From contig NC_134835.1 in assembly GCF_004210375.1 (NCBI RefSeq), forward strand, positions 73,438,447 to 73,502,446: a DNA stretch of 64,000 bases. Direction: 5' to 3'. The position numbers and the translations under genes were made by a program. The notes below the pieces were generated by a model. It was given only the letters and a program-made list of their open reading frames with translations, made no database searches and was not told the origin of the DNA. Of this stretch, positions 32,398 to 43,100 are shown piece by piece. This DNA is from Tachypleus tridentatus (lineage: Eukaryota > Arthropoda > Merostomata > Xiphosura > Limulidae). Position 1 is the first letter of the stretch, and each line of letters begins with the position of its first letter.

Positions 32398-35300
32398 AAC
32401 ATTTTTATCTTTCTCGTTTTTGTTACTTTCAAAAAATTATAAGCTTTAAAAAATATTATTTAGATCAATGTTTTAGGCATCTCTTTGAATTTTCAAAAAT
32501 ACTTAAATATATAAAGTAAATTTCCGCTTTCTAAAAGTGAGCAATTAAGTAGGTTTCCCTTATTCTGAGTGTTTAAAAAGAAATTACTATGAGCAAGATA
32601 AATATAGCTGGTCTTAAGTATTAAAAAATAAATTAAATTTATAATACTTTTTAACCTAGTCCAAACGAGAACTGACTCACTGGAACAGCGATAAAAATCG
32701 CGGTAAAGTGTGCAAGAAAATAGATTAATGTTCTGTAAGAACAACAGAAAATAACTATTAATCTCATGTCATCGCATTAACTTTTAAATGAATGTTTTCA
32801 ATAATAATGTACATTGTGAAAGAATTCTTAAGAATATTTTTGCTGAAGACGTTATATCTGATCTTGTGAACTATGTACAACTATTGTTCTGACATTAGAT
32901 TACATTTACTTCTTACGTAAGTATGTTTGTTATTTTTACGACAAGTTTTTGTGCCCCTCTCTAGCTTTTCCTCGCTAGAATGTTGGAGCACAGTTGGCAA
33001 CCTCATCTTGTTGGTTTGCTGTTTTTAGTTATTGTTCAAACCACCAACAAATACCTCTCTGAAAAAGAACTGGGTATTATTCACTTTCTTTATTGCTTAT
33101 TGGAGTATAATAGATATTTTAATATTGCTAATGATGAAAGTTTGTGTATTAGTAGAACACTCCTGAAAAACGATTAAAGATAGAAAATAAATTTAGTGTT
33201 ATGAAGTCGTTTATTACTAATATTATTAATTTATTTATTACTAATATTATTATTGTTAATATTTATTTTTTGATTTAGTGGTGCTTTGAAACCCAGATTT
33301 ACGAAATTTCCTTAGTTTTATCTATCATCATAATTATTAAATTTGAATTATATTTGCATTAGTTTTTGTTAACTTTGTTTAACATAAATATTTTACTCAT
33401 GAAATAATACCAAATTGTTGGACTTGTGGAATTGATTCCACATGAACTCTGTAACCTGAATTTCCTCTTCCAGCTACATTATATTTTAGGAGAACCAAAT
33501 GATATAGTGGATAAAAAGTATAAATCATATTTTTTTTACATCATCTTATTCCGACTACAAAAATTTAGTGTAAGCATGAAACTTTTTAGTCGATATTGTA
33601 TTAAAATATGAAATCCAAAATACTGTATAAGCATTAGTAAAAATTACAATGTTTATTCTCTATCGTCACTTTATTCAAATTTGAAAAGCTGTAAAAGAAA
33701 AGTTGTGTTTACTGTAACATAAAAAAAATCGAAGTTGAATAACATTTTATTTAAATTGTTTTTCAGTATTTTGTGCTTGTAAGTTGAAACATCTACTAAT
33801 TTAATGTTAACTATAATTTTCAAACACACATAATGTGGAAAAATTTGATAACTTTTCATTTGACAAGGCTTTAACTCTTTTAATTTCATATTTTGTCGTA
33901 ATTATTTGCAGTGTAAAACAATTGATAATTATTATGCCGATTAATCAAGATTATTATTATTTACCCCTCAAAATATCTTGAAAGACTTTTAAAAATTTCA
34001 ATTTATTTAATCAATTATTATTTTAATTGGTATCTGTATAATGATTTTTGATAATTAAAGTAGCGAAGTTTTATGTATTAACCCTAAAGAAGCATCATTG
34101 GTAAAACGTTGGTTAAAATAAAATTTACTTGGAGTGAAAAGATCATTTTTTCCAAATCACCAAGAAAATGTTTCGGAAATTTTATTGTGTTTAGTTTTAG
34201 TGCTATAACATTTATCTTTCATAATATTTCTAAGATATTGTGAAAGATTTTTAAAATTCAAGATTTGTTCATCATTTTATCATTGGTTATTGTTAAGCAC
34301 CACTTAAAAGAGGTTTTGGTAATTAATGTAAACAAAAAAAAAAGAAATGTTTTAGAAATTATATTTTGTCCCACTAGTCCACTTGATGCTTCATATAATG
34401 TTTTTGTTTCTAATTAGTGAAACATGATCATTATACTTAAGACTAAAAGTTTTTAGTTTTATGGATATTTTAATTTAGGGATAACTCTTTTCTTCAAATG
34501 TAAATGTATGACTTTTGGAAAAATTATAAAATTAGATAAAACTCGATGCAAATGGTTGTAATGTAGTCGCTATTTTGATAGTAACTAAGCTTGATCTTTT
34601 ACTGAGACAAATGTTTCTCACTTATAGCATGCAATATTTATCAAACACCAAGAGAAAAAGCCCAACAATTTCTAATTAGAAAAGAAAGAAATGTTACCGT
34701 TATATTTAATGCGGTTATCTCGTGTCGGTTTTTTTTTTTCGAATTTGTTTTGTGTTTTAATCTCGAATAAGAATCATATAATCGTGTATGTAAGTATGTA
34801 ATTTTGAAAATTTAAATAAATCGAATTTTTGTGTCAAAGACACTTTGGTCAGTGTAGTTTTTGTTAACTAAAATATCAAAACATTTGATTTTTTTGCTCT
34901 TTTTCCACTTTACTAACATTCAGCGAAAATATTGAAAAGGATTACTCACTTCTTTAAACACATATTTAGTAACACTGAACGTTTTCTTTTTAGGAAGCTT
35001 TTCAACAGTGGCGTGCACATAGGTGAAGCACCCGCGGCAGCTGCCTAAAGGATTCGTCTGACTAAAACTCATGAAAGCGCCAACTACGAGATAAATAAAA
35101 TTAATAACGAAACTAGGTTTTTATGGAACTCGGCAGCCTTCAAGCTGCCAACACTTCTGGACAGGTATTCAGAAAACGACGTTTCTTATAACTTCCATAA
35201 TCCGTCTTGATCTGAAAACGAATTTCGATAGCAACTCACCCGAAATGTCGTTGCTTTTCGACTCCTTGTCCACAGGACTCGCTGTTTTCAAAACTGTTGA

Positions 35301-35749
35301 AGTCCATAAATAACCTTTCTTCCCCAAGAAGACAGGGCCTATCTAATCAGTGAAAGTATGAGATGATAATACTCAGTCCCAACTCGTATAGGCCTACTTT
35401 TACGATACACTAAATTAACAGTTTCAGTCTCGTGTATCAGGGATTTGGCTGATTCACAGTTGCAACTCTGGAAAGTCCCACTTGTAAGCATCAATTTTAA
35501 AGTATCCACTTCTGTCTTATTACATTTCACAAACCAATTGGAGTCATGGTTTTCTTTTATTCATACTAAAATTCAGTATATCATTTTACTTCATTATTAG
35601 GTTCGGGGTGTGTATGTAAGGAATACTCATGTTCGTAAATGTACGCACAGGATTGTATTTTAGTCTGAAAATAATTCAACAAACTATTATTCACATTTTT
35701 TAGTTTCATTCAATTAATTTTTAACATTTGTCATATATAAGCTTGATGT
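32398..35749. other. Intergenic, AT-rich, no gene recognised
   Basis: Between the convergent sulfatase and TFIP11 genes. It holds the sulfatase 3' UTR and then very AT-rich sequence. A less AT-rich patch at about 35000-35340 does not translate into anything I recognise on either strand. Confidence 0.5.
32627..32632 (+). terminator. Candidate polyadenylation signal of the sulfatase gene
   Basis: AATAAA 230 bases after the stop codon, in AT-rich sequence where such hexamers are frequent by chance. Confidence 0.3.
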
Positions 35750-35961
35750 TGTTGTTGTTTTGAATTGAGCACAAAGCTATACAATGGGTTATCTGTGCTC
35801 TGCCTACCAGGGGTTCGATTCCCCTCGGTGGGCTGAGCAGATAGCCCGATGTGGCTTTGCTATTAGACAAAACAGAAACAGAAACTCTGCCTACCACGGG
35901 TATCGAAACCTGGTTTTTAGCATTGTAAGTCCGCAGACATACCGATAAGCCACTTGGGGGC
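35750..35961 (-). repeat. Composite of SINE family 2 interrupted by SINE family 3
   Basis: A reversed family-2 element (GAATTGAGCACAAAGCTATA ... TAAGTCCGCAGACATACCG ... GCCACTTGGGGGC) is interrupted near 35812-35880 by a + strand family-3 segment (GGTTCGATTCCCCTCGGTGG, GAGCAGATAGCCCGATGTGG, CTTTGCTATTAGAC). CTCTGCCTACCA occurs on both sides of the insert, as expected for a target-site duplication of about 12 bp. Confidence 0.75.
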
Positions 35962-36225
35962 AGCTTTATGTTAAGCAAAACTTTTCACTCTTAAATTACA
36001 ACGTTTTGCAGTTTATGGAATGAAAATTTTATCAAAAAAATTTCTACAAAAGATAATTATTTTTGTGAGAACTTATATTTCATTAATAATTTCATTTCTA
36101 ATGACAAAGTGTAAATCAAATTTTTAACATTTGCATTAATATAAATAATAATAACTTTCGTAAACAACTTCTTTTACCATTTGTAAAAAAATAAAATTAT
36201 ACCTGATCATTCATTATATTGAATG

Positions 36226-36266
36226 ATCTCGGTAGGCTCAGCAAATGGCCTGATGTGGCTTTGCTA
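36226..36266 (+). repeat. SINE family 3 tail fragment
   Basis: GATCTCGGTAGGCTCAGCAA, then TGGCCTGATGTGGCTTTGCT and ATAAG, followed by an A/AC-rich tail, match the 3' half of the family-3 segment at 35820-35875. Confidence 0.6.
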
Positions 36267-36516
36267 TAAGAAAAAAACACACACAAGTACACACATACTG
36301 AATGATTGGCTTTATCTTAAGAGTGTTACATTTCCAAAAAAACATTTTTGTCAAAGAACTTTTGTATTCCTGAGTATGAAAACGACACCAGATCGGCTCT
36401 TTATTTTATGTACATAAATTCGAATGAAAACACGTATTTATTTTTCATCATAAAACATGTTGCAGTTTACTAAAATTATATTAAAAATATTATTCAGTAC
36501 TTACCACCTCGCACCT

Positions 36517-36900
36517 CTTATATGTTATCAAAAGTCCGTGAATAATATTTTTAATGTGTGTTCTGTAGATGTGAATCTCGTAATCGTGTCGTTTACATAT
36601 CTGTACTAGTATAGTAGTGGATGGAATGCTGTGTTAATTGCTTGCGTTTCAACTTGTGTCATAAAAATATTGGCTAGAACTGGTGATACTGGTTTGCTCA
36701 TGCTTAGGCCATTTGTTTGTATATAGCTGTGGTTGTTGAACATGAAGTTTGTCTTCATCGTGGTGAATTCTATTCGGTGAGCACATTTGCTCTAAGAGAT
36801 CATTTTCTTTTATTTCGTAAAGACCGTTTTCCATAACTACAAGTAAGTTCTTATTTTTTGTATCTTTATTTATAATTACAAATTTACATATGGCTTTTCC
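36517..36900 (-). mobile_element. Penelope-like reverse transcriptase fragment
   Basis: The - strand reads KAICKFVIINK, MENGLYEIKENDLLEQMC, then in shifted frames TNFMFNNHSYIQTNGLSMSK, PVSPVLANIFM and YRYVNDTITRF. This is the Penelope RT region around the Y.Q..GL.MG.P.SP.LANIF and YVDDT boxes, with the catalytic YVDD changed to YVND. It is a short, dead fragment and its right end continues into an inverted repeat. Confidence 0.7.
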
Positions 36901-37025
36901 AGTATCACCTTTTCTGCCATTTACTTACTTTTGGTAACATATAAGAGGTGTGAGGAAAAGCCATACATAAATTTGTAATTATAAATAAAAATACAAAAAA
37001 ATAATAACTTACTCGTAGTTATGGA
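36830..37025. repeat. Inverted repeat at the edge of a Penelope fragment (~71-bp arms)
   Basis: Arm 36830-36900 (TCCATAACTAC...TATGGCTTTTCC) and arm 36954-37025 (GGAAAAGCCATAC...GTAGTTATGGA) are reverse complements with few differences, separated by 53 bp. The right arm is the same Penelope coding stretch in opposite orientation. TTGGTAACATATAAGAGGTG near 36941 is also mirrored near 36515, so the whole region is an inverted partial duplication. Confidence 0.75.
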
Positions 37026-37102
37026 ATACATTCTTAACGAAACGTTACAAAATATTCTATGAAACCAATTAGCCCTTCAGTTAAAAACAGTTCTCCAGTA
37101 GT

Positions 37103-37328
37103 GGTAATCGAATCCCGGTCGCACCAAGCATGCCCGCCCTTTCAGCCGTGGGGGCGTTATAATGTGACGGTCAATCTCACTATTCGTTGGTAAAAGAGCA
37201 GCCCAAGAGTTGGCAGTGGGTGGTGATGACTATTTGCCTTCCCCTCTAGTCTTACACTGCTAAATTAGGGGCGGCTAGCGCAGATAGTCCTCAAGTAGCT
37301 TTGCGCGAAATTCAAAAACAAACAAACA
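37103..37328 (+). repeat. SINE family 1, 5'-truncated in the head
   Basis: Starts in the B-box region (GTAATCGAATCCCGGTCGCACC) and keeps the complete body and the tail GCGCGAAATTCAAAAAC. The A box is missing. Confidence 0.85.
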
Positions 37329-39429
37329 ATCATTACGTTTACTATACTATATAACACTAAATCACAACTATGTGAATACTTATACAAAAGGAACTGCCAT
37401 ACATCCTTGATGTAACTTGATTCATTTCTAGTGGTTTTCAACTAAGAACTTGCGTTTATAATGTACAGCGTTTACATCACTTTGTATTGTATTCTCAATA
37501 TTAGTATTGTAATTTAGATATTCATGTGTTTAAACCCTTTGATAGTTTATAATTAAAGCATTCATCAGATACATAGTATTTTAACCAGGTTACTAAATAA
37601 ATATTAATTTATGAACCTCTTTTTAATTTGATAAGGCTCTAAGTATAATCATTTCATTTTTGTTTTTATGATTCCTAGTTCAGAACCAAAAACTTCAGTT
37701 TAAGTTCAAGTATCACCTAGAACACTAGTGTGAGAGTATTTCACAACTATCATGGTAGAAAAACATACATCAAATCTTCTAAAATACAACTTGTGACTGA
37801 TCAATTGTGGAAGAGAATTGTAAAGTTGCTTTAAGGACTTTGGTTTCATCTTTAAAACAGTCATGACATGCTGGATGCAGTGGATATACTTTGTTTTGTA
37901 TGTGTGTGCATGCCCAATTATGTATTATATATTTAAGCTTATGTTGTAATTAATTATTTTATAGTAGAATGAACATTTCAAAGATGAAGCTGTACCTCCT
38001 TATGTTATTTTACTTGTCTACTAGAAACATTGTTTTGTTTGATGCATTTCACCACTAAGACCTGCTGTATCTTTAGCACTGGTGTCAAATCACTTTTTTT
38101 TTTTTTTTGCAGATTGAGTCCTAACTTTCTAGTTATTGTGGTAATCGACAACTGTGCATCTCATTTATTGAGTTCCAGAACACTGCTAGATCTCTGAACA
38201 GAAACTTTTGATTTTGATTCTTTAAAAAGTTGTTTTCTAGCAGAAGATATGCATTCTTACTAAGTGTCATTTGAAGTAGATTCCATAAGCAACATGTGTA
38301 CAAACAATTGTAACAATTATTTAAGATTCAAGCTGGATAGTATTTTCGAATGAACATTCTGGACCCCTTTAAACTTCTCCAAACTGAACCTTTCAGGTAA
38401 TTTATTTGGTCTGTGTCGAGTTGTTGGTTTTCCTGTTTTATATGTTTTGCCAACCACACAAAACATGTACAAAATAGAAAAGAAATTTTAAAAAATCCAA
38501 TATACAGTTTCTTGTGTTGTACCTAAAGCCTTGCAATTTAAGTATCCCGTTCCCACATACAATCTTTGGGTAGATAGTCAAAATCTTTCTTCTCCTGCCT
38601 GGTTGATTACTTATAAAATTAACAATCTGTTCTCTACTTAGGTTGTAGCAGCACTAGCAGGTGCTAATGCAAATGTGGAAGCCCATCATCCTAATGTCGA
38701 AATTATAGCAAATGTCATAATCCAAAAAAAAAAGCTCTGATGTTACCTGTATATATTAAGATATTCATATAGACATACATTAATACATTGTAAGGTATTT
38801 CTCTTCAGTCTGGGAATTTTCTGAAAAACATTATTCACCCCAAATCCCCATTCACTCACTCTAAAACAGTCCAAAACTGATAACCGAGTTTTCACAAAAT
38901 AAAGAGTATTGCATAACAAACTTCAACTTTTCCTTAATAACATATATATGTCACCTGCCACTTTAAGATCAGAAACCATTCTCCAAATTCAAACACCAAG
39001 AAAAGGTATGATGGTCAACAAAGTGCAAATACATCACCAAGAAAATATATGATGGTCAAAAGACAGCAAATGCACCATGATGAAGCTGTGTTTGATTATC
39101 AACAAAGTGCATCACCATGATGCTTTCTTTAACAGTCAACTGCATTTTTAGAATGTTGCCTTTTTTCTTATGGCAAAAAGAGAACACGCAATGCCTTTGG
39201 TGTAGGTTCTGTATCTTATTTATACTTGAAAAAATAGTAAGTTTTAGAATATGCTCCATTTTAGTTCTTTGAATAGCAGGATTTAACCATCACTTTACAA
39301 TGCATCCACAGCCACAAAGGAAAGAGCACAGTTATATTATTTTGCAGCAACAGAACATAAACCATGAGCCAACAAGTTCCACAGTATGCCATGCTAACCA
39401 ACAGGCCACATCAAATCCAAGAAAAGAAA
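37329..39429. other. Intergenic, no gene recognised
   Basis: AT-rich. No supported coding frame, RNA gene or known repeat. The left end of the TFIP11 3' UTR may reach into the right part. Confidence 0.45.
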
Positions 39430-39543
39430 GAGTTATGTTTTAAAGCAAAGCTGCACTGGATTAGCTACTGTGTCTACTATGGAAATTCAAACCCTAGATT
39501 TTAATGTTTTAAGTCCAAAAATTTGCCACTATCACACCAGGAG
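39430..39543 (-). repeat. SINE family 2, very diverged
   Basis: TTTTAAAGCAAAGCTGCACT, CTATGGAAATTCAAACCCTA, TTAATGTTTTAAGTCC and a CACCAGGAG end follow family-2 order in reverse with many substitutions. Confidence 0.45.
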
Positions 39544-39885
39544 AAGTATAAAAACTTTTGTGAAAATACATATTTCTAACACAAGAGTGGATGGTAGATA
39601 GCTTCATATTTCATGTTCTCCTAATTCAGACCATTCAGACTAGATTTACTTTGAGATATCTTTATATTATTGAATATATATTTCACATTGTTTTTAATTC
39701 TAAGCTCACTGTCTTAGTTAAAATTCAAAATGTCTGCAACAGTTATATATACTCAATAATATAGTCACATATAATTACTTTTTATCTCTGGCAATCTATT
39801 TTTTTATCCTCCTTCAAACGACATGTAAATTTATTACTGTTGTATATGAAAAAATATATATACATATATGTTCACCACAGTTATA

Positions 39886-39891
39886 TTTATT
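39886..39891 (-). terminator. Candidate polyadenylation signal of TFIP11
   Basis: AATAAA on the - strand 47 bases after the TFIP11 stop codon. AT-rich context makes chance occurrence likely, and other hexamers lie further left. Confidence 0.3.
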
Positions 39892-39937
39892 GGTCTGATA
39901 TCTTTACATACACATATATAAAAATTACATGAACAGA

Positions 39938-40111
39938 TTAGCCAGCCATATCGAGAAGGCTCTGTAAGGAAGTAGGGACCCAGGTTTTCTCATTATATAC
40001 AAATATGACTCCTCTGTCTAGGTAGAGTAACACCTGACCAAACCGGTACACTTGTTTTCCTTCTTGAAGACGGTTTGGGATGGGTACAAACAAGATATTT
40101 TTCTCTGAAGC
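39938..40111 (-). CDS. TFIP11: TFIP11 terminal exon
   Basis: Encodes [40 protein letters not shown] and [17 protein letters not shown] then TAA. This small beta-rich tail is nearly invariant in the family. Acceptor ATTTTTTTGTAG. Confidence 0.95.
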   Translation of the reverse strand, partial: ASEKNILFVPIPNRLQEGKQVYRFGQVLLYLDRGVIFVYNEKTWVPTSLQSLLDMAG

Positions 40112-43100
40112 CTACAAAAAAATATATTCTATTGTAATTGTTATAATTTTATTTTTCAAGCTTTTCCATGAAAATAATGCAAATTTTATTTTGCAAAAAA
40201 TTTAAAATCAAGCCAATTACAATGAAAAACCCAATAAAAACAAGACTGACATTAAATAGCTTGTTTATTGGATAAAATGTTTAATTCCTTCAAATTTAAC
40301 TCATGTCACTAAAGTAGGTGCCAGTTTAACCTTTTCCAGAACACTCAATGTAATAGTACACATAAACAGTATTGCAAATTATATGCAAGATTACTGATGG
40401 CTGGAATATTTTCCATTAAAAAAAAAAGTCAAATCAAATCAATAGCAAACTGATAACATGCTAAATATAACATACTGAGATAACTTTAAACAACTTACCT
40501 TCTTCTCTATCAGATCTTTAAAACTCATAGCCAAGGCTGCTACAGAAGAAGAAGAAGCTCGTATGGAAGAAGATATACCCTAGAAGATATCAGTACTATT
40601 TATCTAATAATACATCAATTATTAAACCTCTTCAGTGCTGTCTACTGTATAGCACACAATATCAGTACTATTTTTCTAATAATACATCAATTACTAAAAC
40701 CCCTTCAGTGCTGTTTACTGTATAGCACACAATATCAGTACTATTTTTCTAATAATACATCAATTACTAAACCCCTTCAGTGCTGTCTACTGTATAGCAC
40801 AAAATATCAGTACTATTTTTCTAATAATACATCAATTACTAAACCCCTTCAGTGCTGTCTACTGTATAGCACAGAATATGAGTACTATTTTTCAATTAAT
40901 ACATCAGTAACAAAACCCCTTCAGTAAAGTAACCACATTTAGTTCACAACTAACATCACAATAAAAGTATTCATGTTTATTCTTTCAAAAGAAAACTAAT
41001 TTTACATCCATCCTTATGATCAGCACAAAGTCCTTAAACCACTCACCTCATAGTCTTTCTTGCTCCTTATGGTACTGCCCAATACATCTAAACCCTGTTG
41101 ACGTTCCACATTAGTAAGATACGATATACTTTCTCTTGCCCCAGCCTGAAAACCCATCATTCCTTGAGTAGCTGATACAGCTCTATTCATGATGTCCAGG
41201 GCTTTCTTAAACTGATCTGTAAAAATAAAAAGGAAACTGAAATGATATCCTGCACACTAGTTTTAAAATTAAATTTGAAGACCTACTTCAATTAAAAAAT
41301 CAAAATTTGTACATAACTACACAAAAACAATTTTGTTGTCTTTCAAAATCTGTACAGCAAACTGGAAGGATTTACACATTTTGGTAAAAAAGTTAACAAA
41401 ATACAACCTTTACACTACATAGTATATACATTTTTAAATAAAAATATATATCTTGATTTTGTGGCTCTGCAGGATGTGTATTAATTCTCAAAAAACTGTA
41501 AATATGAAATGTCAGTTAAAATAAAAAACATTTTTAAATACATCTGGAAGATAAAAGATTTTTTCTAAACTTTTTTACATGACAAAAATTCATTTAAGAC
41601 AATAACTGGGAAAAACTATCATCTCAAAGTCTGTTTTACTACACCAGTACATCATATCCAATTAAAATTTTCATAGTTTGTTATGTAAATAAAAATCTTC
41701 ATGTATATCTTAAGGTTGATTGATTGATTGATTTAGTGTTTTATGGCACAAAGCAGCTAGGCTATCTGCGCTAAACGTCCGGTAAAAAAGTAAAAATAAA
41801 TTAAATGTAGTAAAATACATAAAAGGGAATGAAGGTGAAACAAAACAGCATTGAAAAACAGAAAAAGCATAAAACCAATGTGACACCTAGTCTACAATGT
41901 TAAGAGAGAAAGCAGAGTATGAGAACTTGTAAAGGACTTTCTGTAGTATAATGGTAATGATCATAACCTGCCAAGAAGATTAACAGGTAAGTACAAGAAC
42001 CACTGTCAGTCACCTGAAGTTGGTCTTTCCAGTCTTGGTTCCAGGTTATGTGTCATTATGTCCAGTATCAAAAAGTAAAGTAATAAAAGTGTTAAAAGAT
42101 ATCCAGCAAAATTGTAATAATAACTCGCCAAGACGACTAATGGGTAGTTCAAACAGTAGCATTAGTCACCTGAAGTTGGTCTTTCCAGTCTTGGTTCCAG
42201 GTTATGTGTCATTATGTCCAGTATCAAAAAGTAAAGTAATAAAAGTGTTAAAAGATATCCAGCAAAATTGTAATAATAACTCGCCAAGACGACTAATGGG
42301 TAGTTCAAACAGTAGCATTAGTCACCTGAAATTGGCCTTTCCAGCCCTGGTGTCGAATTATTTAATGTCATGGCCATTTTCCAATTTCAAATCGAACTAG
42401 AGAGATTGAGACTCTTAAAAGGGAACCACAATTAAAAAGATGTAATGAATAAATATCAAACACTTAAATGACATTAAAAAGATTAATGGCCATTAAAAAA
42501 CTAAAAACTTTATCAAGGTGGACAGTGTCACTATCACCAATAACACTGTCCAATGTTACAGATAAACCCTGGGAAAAAACATGTTTAAAATAGTGCCATC
42601 ATTGAGAATTGTAATGATGGAAAGAAAGTAAAATGTGGCTCACAGTGATTTGAGTGTTACACAAACTACACATTGGTGCAACAGATCCAGATAAAAGAAA
42701 ATAATGAATTAAAAAACTGTGACCAATGCGTAGTCTAGTTAGAACAAGTTCCTCCTTCCGAACCTTACAGAAGCCAGATGGCCAAAGCCGAATATAGGGT
42801 TTCATTTGAAATAGCTTGTTGTCGTGTTGCTCACTCCAAATGGACTGACAGCTGGTACGGAGCCGAGCCTTTAATACAGGACCATAGTCCATGTACGGAA
42901 TAGGCACAGTGGTGATAGTGCCAGAGCAGATAGATTTAGCTGCCGTGTCTGCAAGCTCGTTCCCGCGAATACCAACATGGCCTGGTATCCAGGATAGAAG
43001 TAGCAGTTAATGAGAAATGGGCCAGTCGGTTTTGAAAATCAGCGAGAACAGGGTGTGAGCCAACGTGTAGAGATTCCAGGGCCAGTAGAGAACTAAGCGA

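Noticed and set aside
35000-35340. GC-richer patch that might be a transposase remnant
   Set aside because: Six-frame reading by eye gave only short broken frames without recognisable motifs.
42020-42400. A 126-codon + strand frame with an internally repeated 52-residue unit
   Set aside because: It lies in the 3' UTR of a - strand LINE, and its repetition comes from a 156-bp tandem duplication whose length happens to be a multiple of three.
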